From positions 20,759 through 84,758 of the forward strand of contig DKCG01000024.1 in the NCBI GenBank assembly GCA_002449145.1: DNA of 64,000 nt, read 5' to 3'. The translations under genes were made by a program, and so were the position numbers. The notes below the pieces were generated by a model, which saw only the letters and a program-made list of their open reading frames with translations, made no database searches and had not been told where the DNA came from. Shown one piece after another: positions 22,243 through 30,255 of this stretch (positions are counted from its first letter, which is position 1; each line of letters starts with the position of its first letter). The stretch is from Christensenella sp. UBA6880. GTDB lineage: Bacteria; Bacillota; Clostridia; Christensenellales; CAG-917.

Positions 22243-23039
22243 TGAACAAGACCAAACGCACTCTAATCGTATCTTCCGTCGTTATGGCTCTCATATTCGT
22301 CGTCACTATAGTCAGCGTGACCGCCGCGTGGTTTACGAACGTCGCGGACAGCAACGAGGACGGATTCACAACCGATTCCGCGCTTTTGCAAGAGAGCGCA
22401 AGCATATCCATCGACGAGAACGCCGCAAGCGATTACGGCACTTCGATTTGGCCTGCCGTGGCTACGCCCGGGTACCTTTCAAAAGGCAACGTCGCCCCGT
22501 ACGGCACCGATTTGAAGCAGAAGCAGACGAGCAAAATCGACATTGCGGCAAAATGCGCCGTGTTGTATTTTCCAATAACGTTTGTCGGCTCGTCGGACGC
22601 GGGGTATAAAGACGGAAGAAAATCGCTTATGCTCAGCGCACTTTCGGCGCACCTCGACAATGACGAAGAAAACAAAGATTATCTTTCCGATTTCAACGTC
22701 GAAATGGAACTCGTCACCTTGAAAGAGGAGTCCAAAACCAGCGAAACCATAACGCCGACTGCGCCGAGCGATTTTTCGGGCAATCCGAGCGCAATATACT
22801 ACAACCAACCGTTCAAAGACGTCGAACGTAAATTGCCGAGTTGCAAACTCTATATGCTTGTAATCCCCGGCGAAACCTACTATGTCAAAGCAACCGTTTA
22901 TTTCAACCGAATCGACGAGGAATGCAACGAGAAACTCATATACCTCGCCAACACGCAAAAGAATATAACGTTCCAGTTCGAAATCAAGGACAACGTTGCG
23001 CAAGGCGTGAATATCAGAGAAGGAAATATGCCCGTATGA
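22242..23039 (+). CDS. Membrane-anchored protein with SipW/TasA-like leader (2 of 3)
   Basis: The 265-aa product begins with a short basic segment, a hydrophobic helix (about residues 8-28) and then VTAAWFTNVADSNEDGF, again the AxAWFTN motif of SipW-type leaders. The C-terminal 230 residues are an acidic to neutral extracellular domain with a few cysteines and no family I recognise. The start overlaps the preceding stop by one base, and GAGGAGG lies 8-14 nt upstream within the preceding gene. Its stop overlaps the next start as ATGA. The shared leader and interlocking starts and stops show that the three genes form one translational unit. Function is unknown, and a minor matrix or pilus-like component is the simplest guess. 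Confidence 0.72.
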   Translation: MNKTKRTLIVSSVVMALIFVVTIVSVTAAWFTNVADSNEDGFTTDSALLQESASISIDENAASDYGTSIWPAVATPGYLSKGNVAPYGTDLKQKQTSKIDIAAKCAVLYFPITFVGSSDAGYKDGRKSLMLSALSAHLDNDEENKDYLSDFNVEMELVTLKEESKTSETITPTAPSDFSGNPSAIYYNQPFKDVERKLPSCKLYMLVIPGETYYVKATVYFNRIDEECNEKLIYLANTQKNITFQFEIKDNVAQGVNIREGNMPV

Positions 23040-23719
23040 CATCACTTCGCAAAAACAAAATAGCGATGATAGTCGCAATAATAGTGCTTTTTGCAGTCGC
23101 AGTTTCGGCGACGGGCGTTTCCTATGCGGTTTGGATTTCCCCGGACGGTCCGATAGGCGGCGGCTCGTCCAAAGCGTCCCCGTCCGTTACGCCCGACTCG
23201 AACAACGTCTGGGCAAAGTATTTCAATTATAAGGAAATAACCGTCGAGGGGTTGGATGGCAAATACGTCGAAATATCCACGTTCTACACCGACGGCGAAA
23301 ACGCACAAGGACTCAATTTGTCCGACTTGTATATCCCCGAGGTCATTTGGGTGGAAAAGGGCAGCGGAAAAGTGCTTGCAACGCTTGACGGCGTAAGCGA
23401 AAACGCGTACGAAACCTACAACGTTTACCGCATCACCAACAGCATTTTTGCGGATTCGTCCCTCAAAAGTTTGCCCGTAACGATTCATATCCCTGCAAGC
23501 GTATGCGAAATCGACGCCGCCGCTTTTGCAGGTCTGCCCAATCTTAAAGCCGTGTATTTTGAAAACAGAATGCCGTGTACGTTAGGTGCGTATGCGTTTG
23601 CAGGTTGCTCGAGTCTCGAATACGTCTACAACGTCAGAAACGGCGGCGTAACGCCCGACGACACCTCTTTCGTCGGCACACAAATCAACGTCATCGACGG
23701 TCAAATTAGGTTTGCGTAA
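23036..23719 (+). CDS. Membrane-anchored protein with C-terminal BspA-type LRR (3 of 3)
   Basis: The start is the ATG at 23036 (227 aa), overlapping the previous stop as ATGA and preceded by AGAAGGA. A longer upstream reading of this frame would run inside the previous gene and is not supported. The product has an N-terminal helix (about residues 8-27) ending in VSYAVWISPDG, a variant of the leaders of its two neighbours. A low-complexity Gly/Ser/Pro linker follows. Residues about 125-220 fit LRR_5/BspA repeats, with motifs such as IPASVCEIDAAAFAGLPNL and LGAYAFAGCSSLEYV. BspA-type repeats occur in surface proteins that bind host or bacterial partners. No terminator is evident before the tRNA promoter at 23770. 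Confidence 0.75.
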   Translation: MTSLRKNKIAMIVAIIVLFAVAVSATGVSYAVWISPDGPIGGGSSKASPSVTPDSNNVWAKYFNYKEITVEGLDGKYVEISTFYTDGENAQGLNLSDLYIPEVIWVEKGSGKVLATLDGVSENAYETYNVYRITNSIFADSSLKSLPVTIHIPASVCEIDAAAFAGLPNLKAVYFENRMPCTLGAYAFAGCSSLEYVYNVRNGGVTPDDTSFVGTQINVIDGQIRFA

Positions 23720-23769
23720 AAATAAATTGCAAAACGTTGCAAGTTTTTTAGCAAATTTAACGGCAATGT

Positions 23770-23798
23770 TTGACACAATCGCAAACTCTTGCTATACT
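23770..23798 (+). promoter_or_regulatory. Consensus sigma-A promoter for the tRNA-Ser/tRNA-Thr unit
   Basis: TTGACA at 23770-23775 and TATACT at 23793-23798 are separated by exactly 17 nt. The predicted start near 23805 would transcribe the tandem repeats and both tRNA genes up to the terminator at 24241. Confidence 0.8.
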
Positions 23799-23864
23799 AA
23801 ATAGGCTTGATAGCGAAACGATTTGCTTGAAGTGATACGAAAGCGTATAAACGTAGGCATACGA

Positions 23865-24090
23865 GCGTGTCTTGCTTGATAGCGAAGCGTCAAACCGTTT
23901 GGATAGAAAACGGTTTCAAAAATAAAAGAAACGATTTGCTTTGATTTTATATGGAAGCGTATCGAAGCGGTCATAGCAGGCGTGTCTTGCTTGATAGCGA
24001 AGCGTCAAACCGTTTGGATAGAAAACGGTTTCAAAAATAAAAGAAACGATTTGCTTTGATTTTATATGGAAGCGTATCGAAGCGGTCATA
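23865..24090 (+). repeat. Two identical 111-bp units ending in the tRNA-Ser 5' end
   Basis: Copies at 23865-23975 and 23980-24090 are identical over 111 bp with a 4-nt spacer (period 115). The last 23 nt of each equal the first 23 nt of the tRNA-Ser gene, and copy 2 runs into the functional gene. The start of each unit also resembles the tRNA anticodon arm (AGGCG, GTCTTG, then AAACCGTTTGG) with about 17 extra bases in the loop. A shorter degenerate unit lies at 23803-23864. These look like truncated tRNA-Ser copies inside the precursor transcript. Confidence 0.75.
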
Positions 24091-24156
24091 ACGAGGCGGT
24101 CTTGAAAACCGTTTGGGTGAAAGCCCACGGGGGTTCGAATCCCTCCGCTTCCGCCA
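24068..24156 (+). tRNA. tRNA-Ser (anticodon TGA)
   Basis: The acceptor stem GGAAGCG pairs with CGCTTCC, followed by discriminator G and an encoded CCA. The anticodon stem GCGGT/ACCGT holds the loop CTTGAAA with anticodon TGA, reading UCA codons. A long variable arm (TTGGGTGAAAGCCCAC) marks a class II tRNA. The T-arm contains GGTTCGAAT. Confidence 0.95.
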
Positions 24157-24163
24157 AAAATAT

Positions 24164-24239
24164 GCTGATGTGGCTCAGGTGGTAGAGCACATCCTTGGTA
24201 AGGATGAGGTCACCAGTTCAAGTCTGGTCATCAGCTCCA
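24164..24239 (+). tRNA. tRNA-Thr (anticodon GGT)
   Basis: The acceptor stem GCTGATG pairs with CATCAGC, followed by discriminator T and an encoded CCA. The D-arm is GGCTCAGGTGGTAGAGC. The anticodon arm ATCCT-TGGTA-AGGAT carries GGT for ACC/ACU codons, and the T-arm has GTTCAAGTC. It starts 7 nt after tRNA-Ser and is surely co-transcribed with it. Confidence 0.95.
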
Positions 24240-24273
24240 AATCCGTGAACGAAATTCGTTCACGGATTTTTTA
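24240..24273 (+). terminator. Intrinsic terminator of the tRNA operon
   Basis: ATCCGTGAACGAA and TTCGTTCACGGAT form a 13-bp stem with a tiny loop, followed by six T residues, directly after tRNA-Thr. Confidence 0.9.
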
Positions 24274-24284
24274 TATCTTCGTGT

Positions 24285-24479
24285 ACGAAGATATAAAAGC
24301 GCGGCTTTCAACCGCGCGGCGCGCTCGTCGTCATCGCACGACGATTGAGAATACTTCGTGCTCTCATCGCCTTTGCTTGCCGTCATCAGCATAAAAAGTG
24401 GACGAGATTAGTAGTTCACGGATTGTTCATATTTTTGAGTAACGAAGATATAAAAGCGCGGCTTTCAACCGCGCGGCGC
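24285..24479. repeat. 38-bp direct repeat pair in the gap after the tRNAs
   Basis: The same 38 bp occur at 24285-24322 and 24442-24479, running from ACGAAGATATAAAAGC to CCGCGCGGCGC and containing the small palindrome GCGCGG..CCGCGC. Imperfect similarity extends upstream to a CACGGATT element, so about 60-70 bp of the tRNA terminator flank was duplicated. The gap 24323-24624 otherwise shows no gene. Confidence 0.7.
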
Positions 24480-24624
24480 AATTATTTTCACATCGAAATT
24501 CAAGCGCAGAGAAGGGCGAGATATATGGTTTCTAATATCGACCGTTGCGCATATTTGCATATCAGAGTTCTCGTATTCGTGTATGCGCAAATATACATAT
24601 GTCTAAAAAAGTTACAGTCAAGTG

Positions 24625-24653
24625 TTTACGAGTGAAATTTCGTGTGCTATAAT
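24625..24653 (+). promoter_or_regulatory. Promoter of the glycerophosphodiesterase gene
   Basis: TTTACG at 24625-24630 and TATAAT at 24648-24653 are separated by 17 nt. The predicted start is about 32 nt before the ATG, which has AAGGTG just upstream. Confidence 0.7.
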
Positions 24654-24691
24654 GTCAATATTATAGATTTTATATTGTGATAAGGTGAAAA

Positions 24692-25810
24692 ATGAAAATC
24701 AAACTGAATGAATTTTTCAGACGTGACGTTGACGGCGTCGACGTGTTGCTTACGGATTCCCCCGAAGTCAAAGCGCAAGTGAAAAAGCACAAAAAAACCG
24801 TGAAAGACGCAATCGTATGGTCGATTGTGGGTACGCTTTTGTTCGTGTTGGTGCTCAACGTCGTGATTTTGCCGCTTACGGGCAAGTGCGCGCGCGTCGA
24901 ACGAGTCACCGATTATGTCGGCGACAATCAATATATCGCTTTCCACAAGCCCGAAGGTTTGATGCTTTCCGCTCACCGTGCGGGCGGCGTTCTCGAACCC
25001 GAAGAAACTATGGCGGCGTTCAAGCAATGTATGGAAGAAGCGCAAAGAGAGAATTACAAAGTCGACATTCTCGAATTTGACTTGCACCTCACAAAAGACG
25101 ACGTACTCGTGCTTATGCACGACCACGAAATCGACCGCACTTCAAACGGCACGGGCAAGATTTGCGATATGACTCTTGCCGAACTCAAAACCTACAATTT
25201 CGGCTATAACTTCCAAACCGAAGACGGCGTATACAAATATCGCGATAAGTCCGACGCGGAACTCGAAAACGTGCGTATCGTTACGCTCAAAGAAGTTTTG
25301 GATTACGTCGAAAAGGTCGCTCGCCCCGACAAAACTATGAATTACGTCATAGAAATCAAGGACGGCGGCGATGCGGGCAGACGCGCTATGAACAAACTTT
25401 ATCGCATGATGGTTGAGTATAAAATGATAGATCGCACGGTGTTTGGAACGTTTCAAAGCGAAATAAGCAAATACGTCGACGAGTGCAATGCTTTGGGCGT
25501 ATTCGAGCAAGAAGTGGTGCGCTCTGCGGGTATAACCGAAGTGCTCGATTTTTATTTCGCATTCCTTTACGGTAATACGAACGCAAAATTCAACTTTGAA
25601 GTTTTGCAAATTCCGATGGGCTTCAACGGCTTCTTCGATTTGTCCACGAAAGAGTTTATCGACTTTGCGCACAGCATGGGCATTGCGGTGCAGTACTGGA
25701 CGATAAACGACCCCGACGACGTTGCCAAACTTCAAGCCAACGGTGCGGACTGCATAATGACGGACAACCCGAAAATGGCATACGAAGTTCTGCACAGAAA
25801 CGACAAATAA
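24692..25810 (+). CDS. Membrane-anchored glycerophosphodiester phosphodiesterase
   Basis: The enzyme hydrolyses glycerophosphodiesters to glycerol-3-phosphate and an alcohol, in phospholipid or teichoic acid turnover. The 372-aa protein has about 40 cytoplasmic residues, one helix at 39-62 and an exported GDPD/PI-PLC-type TIM-barrel. Key residues are visible: AHRAGG with H95 and R96, PEET at 103-106, the metal ligands in LEFDLHL (E128, D130) and the acid H143 in LMHDHEIDRTSNGTG. The C-terminal VQYWTINDPDD is also typical of the family. AAGGTG precedes the start. It is monocistronic, with its own promoter and a shared terminator at 25925. The family is certain but the substrate is not. Confidence 0.92.
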   Translation: MKIKLNEFFRRDVDGVDVLLTDSPEVKAQVKKHKKTVKDAIVWSIVGTLLFVLVLNVVILPLTGKCARVERVTDYVGDNQYIAFHKPEGLMLSAHRAGGVLEPEETMAAFKQCMEEAQRENYKVDILEFDLHLTKDDVLVLMHDHEIDRTSNGTGKICDMTLAELKTYNFGYNFQTEDGVYKYRDKSDAELENVRIVTLKEVLDYVEKVARPDKTMNYVIEIKDGGDAGRRAMNKLYRMMVEYKMIDRTVFGTFQSEISKYVDECNALGVFEQEVVRSAGITEVLDFYFAFLYGNTNAKFNFEVLQIPMGFNGFFDLSTKEFIDFAHSMGIAVQYWTINDPDDVAKLQANGADCIMTDNPKMAYEVLHRNDK

Positions 25811-25924
25811 GTTTGCAAATAAACTCGGTTTTGACGAAACGCAATTTTGTAGAAACGACAAATTTCTGAAAAAATAAACGATAATTGGTTTTCGAAAAGC
25901 AAACGATTTTCAAAACGAATTATA

Positions 25925-25953
25925 AAAAAGGCACTCTTTCGAGTGCCTTTTTC
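25925..25953. terminator. Bidirectional terminator between GDPD and GH3 genes
   Basis: GGCACTC-TTTC-GAGTGCC is flanked by A-run and T-run, so it can stop the plus-strand phosphodiesterase and the minus-strand glucosidase. Confidence 0.9.
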
Positions 25954-25967
25954 AATTTGTCGAGCGA

Positions 25968-28418
25968 TTATTTCTTTTCGTTCTTTTCTTCCTTTTCCTT
26001 GCCGAAGCCTTTGAGGAATCTGCGGAAGCCGCCTTTTCTGCCGTTGAGCATATCCACGAGTCCGTCAAGCGAACGCTTGGATATAAGCCCCATCGACCAC
26101 GCCGCTATCGTGCGGTAGGGCATATCTTTGACGGAATTGGTGAGCATTTCGGGGTTCTCGGACGAGAGTGCGACGAGGTTGACGACGCCCACGCAGAGAT
26201 TGTACATAAACTTGCCGAATGGCGAAACTCTGCATTGACCGATCGTGTTGTTTGCAAGCAATTCGCCTTTTTCGTAAGGTCTGTTTTCGATCATCTTTGC
26301 GCCGTAGAGTGCTTCGAATTGCTCGACGGGGATCTCGGTTGCGTTTGCGATGTCGTAATAGCAAGGCGCGGCTGCCTTGTAGTCGGGGATAGGTGCGTCG
26401 GGATTCTTGGACGTAACGTTTACGATACCTTCGAGTTTGATGTCGCGAGAGGACGCGCCCACCAAAATCTTGAAGTCGCCGCTTTCGACGTGCCAGTCTT
26501 TGATTTCGACGTTGTAGTATGCGAACGCTCTTGAATCGAGAGTGATTTCGACGTCTTTTTCTTCACCCGGTTGCAAGAATACTTTTTTGAAGCCTTTGAG
26601 TTCTTTTTCGGGGCGATAGAGAGTGCTTTCGATGTCCGAAACGTAGAGTTGCGCGATTTCCGCACCGGCGACTTTGCCGACGTTCTTGACGGTGAAAGTG
26701 ACGGTGAGCGGGTCGCCTTCGTTGATTGCGTTTGCGCTTATGCGAAGATTCGAGTACTCGAATTGCGTGTAGGAAAGACCGTAGCCGAAGGGATATTTGA
26801 CTCTCTTTTTCGCACTGTCGTAATAGCGATAGCCGACGTAAATGCCTTCGCGGTATTCAACCGTTCTCGGTCCCATACGGAAGTATTTCGAGCCGAGATA
26901 ATCGTCTTCGTGGACGGGGAAGGTTTCTGCGAGTTTGCCCGACGGATTGACCTTGCCGTAGAGAAGGTTGTACGCCGCTTCGCCGCCTGCCTGACCGCCG
27001 AGATATAGGTTGAGAATGCCTTTGACGCTCTTGTCCCAGTCGCCGATTTCGACGGGCGAACCGCAAGAAAGCACGACGACGACGTTTTTGTTGACTTTCA
27101 AAATCTCGTTGATGAGAGTGACGTGCGATGACGGCATTTTGATGTGGCGACGATCGTAGCCTTCCGATTCAAACGCATCTGTAAGACCGACGAACAAAAG
27201 CACGACGTCCTTGCCTTTTGCGACTTTTACTGCCTTGTTTATGAGGCTCTTTTTGTAGCCTTCGCCTTTGAGAACGTAGCCGTCTGCGTACTCGTAGGGT
27301 TGAGCGACTCTATCGAGTGCGTCGGTGAAAGATGTGAGTTTTGTGGGAAGAATGTGGCTCGAACCACCGCCTTGATAGCGGATTTTCTTTGCGAGTTTGC
27401 CGATGACGGCGATGTTTTGCTTTTTGCTTAAGGGAAGTATGCCGTCGTTTTTGAGAAGAACCGCGCCGCCTTCAGCCGCTTTGCGAGCGATTGCGTTGTG
27501 TTTTTCGATGTCAAAGGTTACGCCTTCGATTTCGCGCACGATGTTTTCGTATGCGAATCTGATGAGGCGGAGCACCACTTTGTCGATGTCTTCTTCGGTG
27601 AGAGTGCCTGCTTTGAGTGCCTTGTAAACGGTGTCGTCGTTAAGACCCTTGCTGCCGGGCATTTCAAGGTCCATACCTGCCTTGACGCCTTCGGCGCGGT
27701 CGTTAACTGCGCCCCAGTCGCTCACGACGATGCCTTTGAATCCCCATTCGTCGCGAAGAATATCGGTGAGGAAGCGTTTGTGGTCGCTAAGGTACGTTCC
27801 GTTGAGGCGGTTGTAGGAACACATAACGGTCGTGGGTTGTTCCTCTTTGACGATATGCTCGAAAGCGGGCATATAGATTTCGCGCAAAGTGCGCTCGTCA
27901 ACGATGGAATCGATTGTCATTCTTATGTATTCTTGGTTGTTTGCAAGATAGTGTTTGAGGGAAGTGCCGACGTTTTTCTTCTGTACGCCGTGAACCCACG
28001 CGCCGCCCATACGACCTGCAAGGAACGGGTCTTCCGAGAAGTATTCGAAGTTTCTTCCGCACAACGGACTTCTTTTGATGTTTACGCCGGGTCCGAGAAC
28101 GGTCGAAACGCCGAGAGATTGAGCCTCGACGGCGATAGCCTCGCCGACTTCTTCAACGAGGTCTACGTCCCAACTCGAAGCGGTGGTGACTGCGCCGGGG
28201 AAGCAAGTTGCCGGTTCGGGCGTTTGCATAATGTTGACGCCTTTGCCGATTTTTTCACGTCTGAGTCCGCTCGGCCCGTCGCTCATACGCACGGCGGGAA
28301 TGTCGATTCCGTCGCGTTTGACGGGTTGAGTGAGCCAGTTTGTAGAACCGGAAAGCATAGACACTTTTTCGTCAAGCGTCAACTTGCCCAGTATTTCCAA
28401 ATAGTCCTTGTCGTTCAT
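25968..28418 (-). CDS. Glycoside hydrolase family 3 beta-glucosidase
   Basis: The protein is predicted to cleave terminal beta-glycosidic bonds from cello-oligosaccharides or glycosides. I chose the ATG at 28418 (816 aa) because GGAGG lies 5 nt upstream. A TTG four codons earlier would put the ribosome site inside the gene. The N-terminal TIM barrel carries RMSDGPSGLR, KHYLANNQE (155-163) and the nucleophile Asp234 in VVSDWGA. The second alpha/beta sandwich (from about 325) has LLKNDGILPLS and GGSSHILP. A fibronectin III-like domain follows from about 560. No signal peptide is present, so it is cytoplasmic and its sugars must be imported. The C-terminal 100 residues extend beyond the usual GH3 core and end in a Lys/Glu-rich tail. 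Substrate is not determinable from sequence. Confidence 0.93.
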   Translation of the reverse strand: MNDKDYLEILGKLTLDEKVSMLSGSTNWLTQPVKRDGIDIPAVRMSDGPSGLRREKIGKGVNIMQTPEPATCFPGAVTTASSWDVDLVEEVGEAIAVEAQSLGVSTVLGPGVNIKRSPLCGRNFEYFSEDPFLAGRMGGAWVHGVQKKNVGTSLKHYLANNQEYIRMTIDSIVDERTLREIYMPAFEHIVKEEQPTTVMCSYNRLNGTYLSDHKRFLTDILRDEWGFKGIVVSDWGAVNDRAEGVKAGMDLEMPGSKGLNDDTVYKALKAGTLTEEDIDKVVLRLIRFAYENIVREIEGVTFDIEKHNAIARKAAEGGAVLLKNDGILPLSKKQNIAVIGKLAKKIRYQGGGSSHILPTKLTSFTDALDRVAQPYEYADGYVLKGEGYKKSLINKAVKVAKGKDVVLLFVGLTDAFESEGYDRRHIKMPSSHVTLINEILKVNKNVVVVLSCGSPVEIGDWDKSVKGILNLYLGGQAGGEAAYNLLYGKVNPSGKLAETFPVHEDDYLGSKYFRMGPRTVEYREGIYVGYRYYDSAKKRVKYPFGYGLSYTQFEYSNLRISANAINEGDPLTVTFTVKNVGKVAGAEIAQLYVSDIESTLYRPEKELKGFKKVFLQPGEEKDVEITLDSRAFAYYNVEIKDWHVESGDFKILVGASSRDIKLEGIVNVTSKNPDAPIPDYKAAAPCYYDIANATEIPVEQFEALYGAKMIENRPYEKGELLANNTIGQCRVSPFGKFMYNLCVGVVNLVALSSENPEMLTNSVKDMPYRTIAAWSMGLISKRSLDGLVDMLNGRKGGFRRFLKGFGKEKEEKNEKK

Positions 28419-28613
28419 AATTTCCTCCAACAGAGTGTTTATATTTTGGTTTTTCGGCGATAAAGTACCGATTGTGTGTTTTTCGTCTTTTTGTCGCGAG
28501 ACTTAATTCGCGTGCGCGTTATTTATATAATCAAACAAGTTTTGAAAACTATATTTCATTATATCATTTTTGCCCTCAACGTTCAATATGAATTTTTGCA
28601 ATCGCAGATACGA

Positions 28614-29297
28614 TTATTTTTTAGCGGCGAGTTTTTCTTTTTCACGGATAGAGAGCGGCATTTCGTCGTTTATATAGGTGTTCCAAACGTCGATTCTATC
28701 CTTGTCGTCGAGATAGCGAAGCACTCTTGCGGGCGAGCCTACCGCAATGCAGTTGGCGGGCAAGTCGCGAGTCACAACGCTTCCTGCGCCCACGACCGTG
28801 TTTTCGCCAATCGTAACGCCGCCGCAAATCGTCACGTTCGAGGCAATCCAGCACCCTTTCTTGATTGTAACGGGTTTTGAATATTCGAGGTCGTGGAAGC
28901 CGTCGGGATATTGTTGATTGAGGCGTTCGCTTGCCAAAAACGGGTGACAAGGCGTTGCGATTGTTACGTTTGCGCCGAGCCATACGCCGTCTTCGAGCGT
29001 TATGGGCGAAATGTCCAAAAGCGTGCAGTTGTAGTTGAAAAATGTATCGTTTCCGACGTGAATATTTACGCCGTATTCGCAATAAAACGGCGCGAAAATC
29101 CAAACGGATTTGCCCTTTGAAGACGGAATGAGTTTGTTGAGAAGTCGTTTTTGTTTTGGTGCGTTCCAAACGGGGCATTTGTTGAATCTTTGCGTCAGCC
29201 ACATACCCCTTGCGTGTTGCCAGAAAATGTCTTTGCTCGACGAGTTGTAGAGTTTGCCCTCAACCATATGAGTCCAGTCTTTCTTTTCCTTGCTCAT
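28614..29297 (-). CDS. Sugar O-acetyltransferase, hexapeptide-repeat (Maa/LacA family)
   Basis: The protein is predicted to transfer acetyl from acetyl-CoA to a sugar hydroxyl, as in maltose or galactoside acetyltransferases. The 227-aa length is slightly longer than the usual 185-205. Residues 8-60 form the Mac-type helical N-terminus (WTHMVEGKLYNSS). From about 75 the left-handed beta-helix begins, with catalytic His118 in IATPCHPF and acetyl-CoA-binding turns in GCWIASNVTICGGVTIGENTVVGAGSVV. GGGGG lies about 8 nt before the ATG. It is transcribed divergently from the AraC-type gene across a 129-bp gap, which suggests regulation by that protein. I see no terminator before the glucosidase upstream region at 28419-28613. 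Confidence 0.88.
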   Translation of the reverse strand: MSKEKKDWTHMVEGKLYNSSSKDIFWQHARGMWLTQRFNKCPVWNAPKQKRLLNKLIPSSKGKSVWIFAPFYCEYGVNIHVGNDTFFNYNCTLLDISPITLEDGVWLGANVTIATPCHPFLASERLNQQYPDGFHDLEYSKPVTIKKGCWIASNVTICGGVTIGENTVVGAGSVVTRDLPANCIAVGSPARVLRYLDDKDRIDVWNTYINDEMPLSIREKEKLAAKK

Positions 29298-29337
29298 ATC
29301 AAAACCCCCTTTCGATATTTTTTTACGATACCATTTT

Positions 29338-29365
29338 ATTTTATAAAAGGATAGATTTATATCAA
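29338..29365 (-). promoter_or_regulatory. Promoter of the acetyltransferase gene
   Basis: On the minus strand TTGATA (29360-29365) and TAAAAT (29338-29343) are 16 nt apart. The start would give a leader of about 35 nt. Its -35 lies 27 bp from the -35 of the divergent araC-type gene, so one bound regulator could affect both. Confidence 0.6.
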
Positions 29366-29392
29366 AATTTATTACAAAATATCAAAAAACCG

Positions 29393-29420
29393 TTGTAAAA
29401 TACAAAAAGTATGATATTAT
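29393..29420 (+). promoter_or_regulatory. Promoter of the AraC-type gene, abutting its ATG
   Basis: TTGTAA (29393-29398) and TATTAT (29415-29420) are 16 nt apart. The expected start point at about 29427 is the A of the ATG itself, and no ribosome binding site is visible upstream, so the transcript may be leaderless. Confidence 0.5.
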
Positions 29421-29426
29421 CTTCGT

Positions 29427-30188
29427 ATGAGCAACGACGACAACGCAAAACTTAACGTCCGATTCCTTCCCAAAGGCGTGCAAAATCCGCAATTCGAGCA
29501 ACGAGAAAGCGGCGTTGCGCATACGCCGTACAGTCGCGAAGTGGCGTTTTATACCTGCATTAAAAACGGTGACCTCGAAGGACTCAAAAGCAATATGGCG
29601 AGTTTTATGAGCGAAGCGTTGGTCGTGGGCAGAATGAGCGACGACAATTTGCGCCAAGTCAAGTATCTTGCCGTCAGTTGTATTACGCTTGCCACGCGCT
29701 ACGCCGTCGAAGGCGGACTTATGGAAAGCGAGGCGTACAACCTCTCGGACGCGTACATTCAAACCGTAGATAAGACGGATTCGCCTGAAGAAATAATGAA
29801 TTTTCTCATCGAAAAGGCGACCGAACTTACTATGCTCGTGAAAAGTCACCGCCAAAGGCTGGAATATCCGCCGTATATCCGCAAGGCGATAAAAGTTGTG
29901 AACGCGAGGCTCCACGAAAGACTGACTTGCGACGACGTTGCGAGCGAGTGCGGCGTGAGCGCGGATTATCTGTCGCAAAAATTCAAAAAGTACGTCGGCG
30001 TAAGTTTGCACAAATACATCGTTACGCAAAAACTCGAAGCGTCCAAAACTCTGCTTGCAAGTGGTGTGGAATACGGCGAAATCGGCTATTATTTCGGGTT
30101 CTGCTCGCAAACGCACTACATTCAGTGCTTCAAAAAAGAGTACGGAATGACCCCCAAAGAGTATATCGCCTTAAACGCAACCGTTTGA
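29427..30188 (+). CDS. AraC-family transcriptional regulator
   Basis: The 253-aa protein ends in a typical AraC/XylS DNA-binding domain (about residues 150-250) with two helix-turn-helices. The first is CDDVASECGVSADYLSQKFKK and the second is VEYGEIGYYFGFCSQTHYIQCFKKEYGMTPKEY. The N-terminal 140 residues are mostly helical with no cupin sugar-binding fold, and resemble the helical N-domains of some clostridial AraC proteins. Ligand is unknown. Divergence from the O-acetyltransferase points to that gene as a target. No Shine-Dalgarno sequence is seen before the ATG. An internal start is less likely because the helical domain continues upstream. Confidence 0.88.
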   Translation: MSNDDNAKLNVRFLPKGVQNPQFEQRESGVAHTPYSREVAFYTCIKNGDLEGLKSNMASFMSEALVVGRMSDDNLRQVKYLAVSCITLATRYAVEGGLMESEAYNLSDAYIQTVDKTDSPEEIMNFLIEKATELTMLVKSHRQRLEYPPYIRKAIKVVNARLHERLTCDDVASECGVSADYLSQKFKKYVGVSLHKYIVTQKLEASKTLLASGVEYGEIGYYFGFCSQTHYIQCFKKEYGMTPKEYIALNATV

Positions 30189-30255
30189 GTGCGCCTTAAA
30201 TTAGCGAAAAAAGTGCGAAAATGTCGCGTTTTTTTGAAAAAATTTAGCAAAAATC

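Noticed and set aside
22841..23035. Longer N-terminal version of the third SipW-like gene
   Set aside because: The extra 65 residues overlap the preceding gene in another frame and lack sense. The ATG at 23036 has AGAAGGA and gives a proper leader helix.
24240..24480. CRISPR array near the tRNA genes
   Set aside because: Only two direct repeats occur, 157 bp apart, and the tRNA-derived units are 111 bp with 4-bp spacers. Neither has CRISPR geometry and there are no cas genes.
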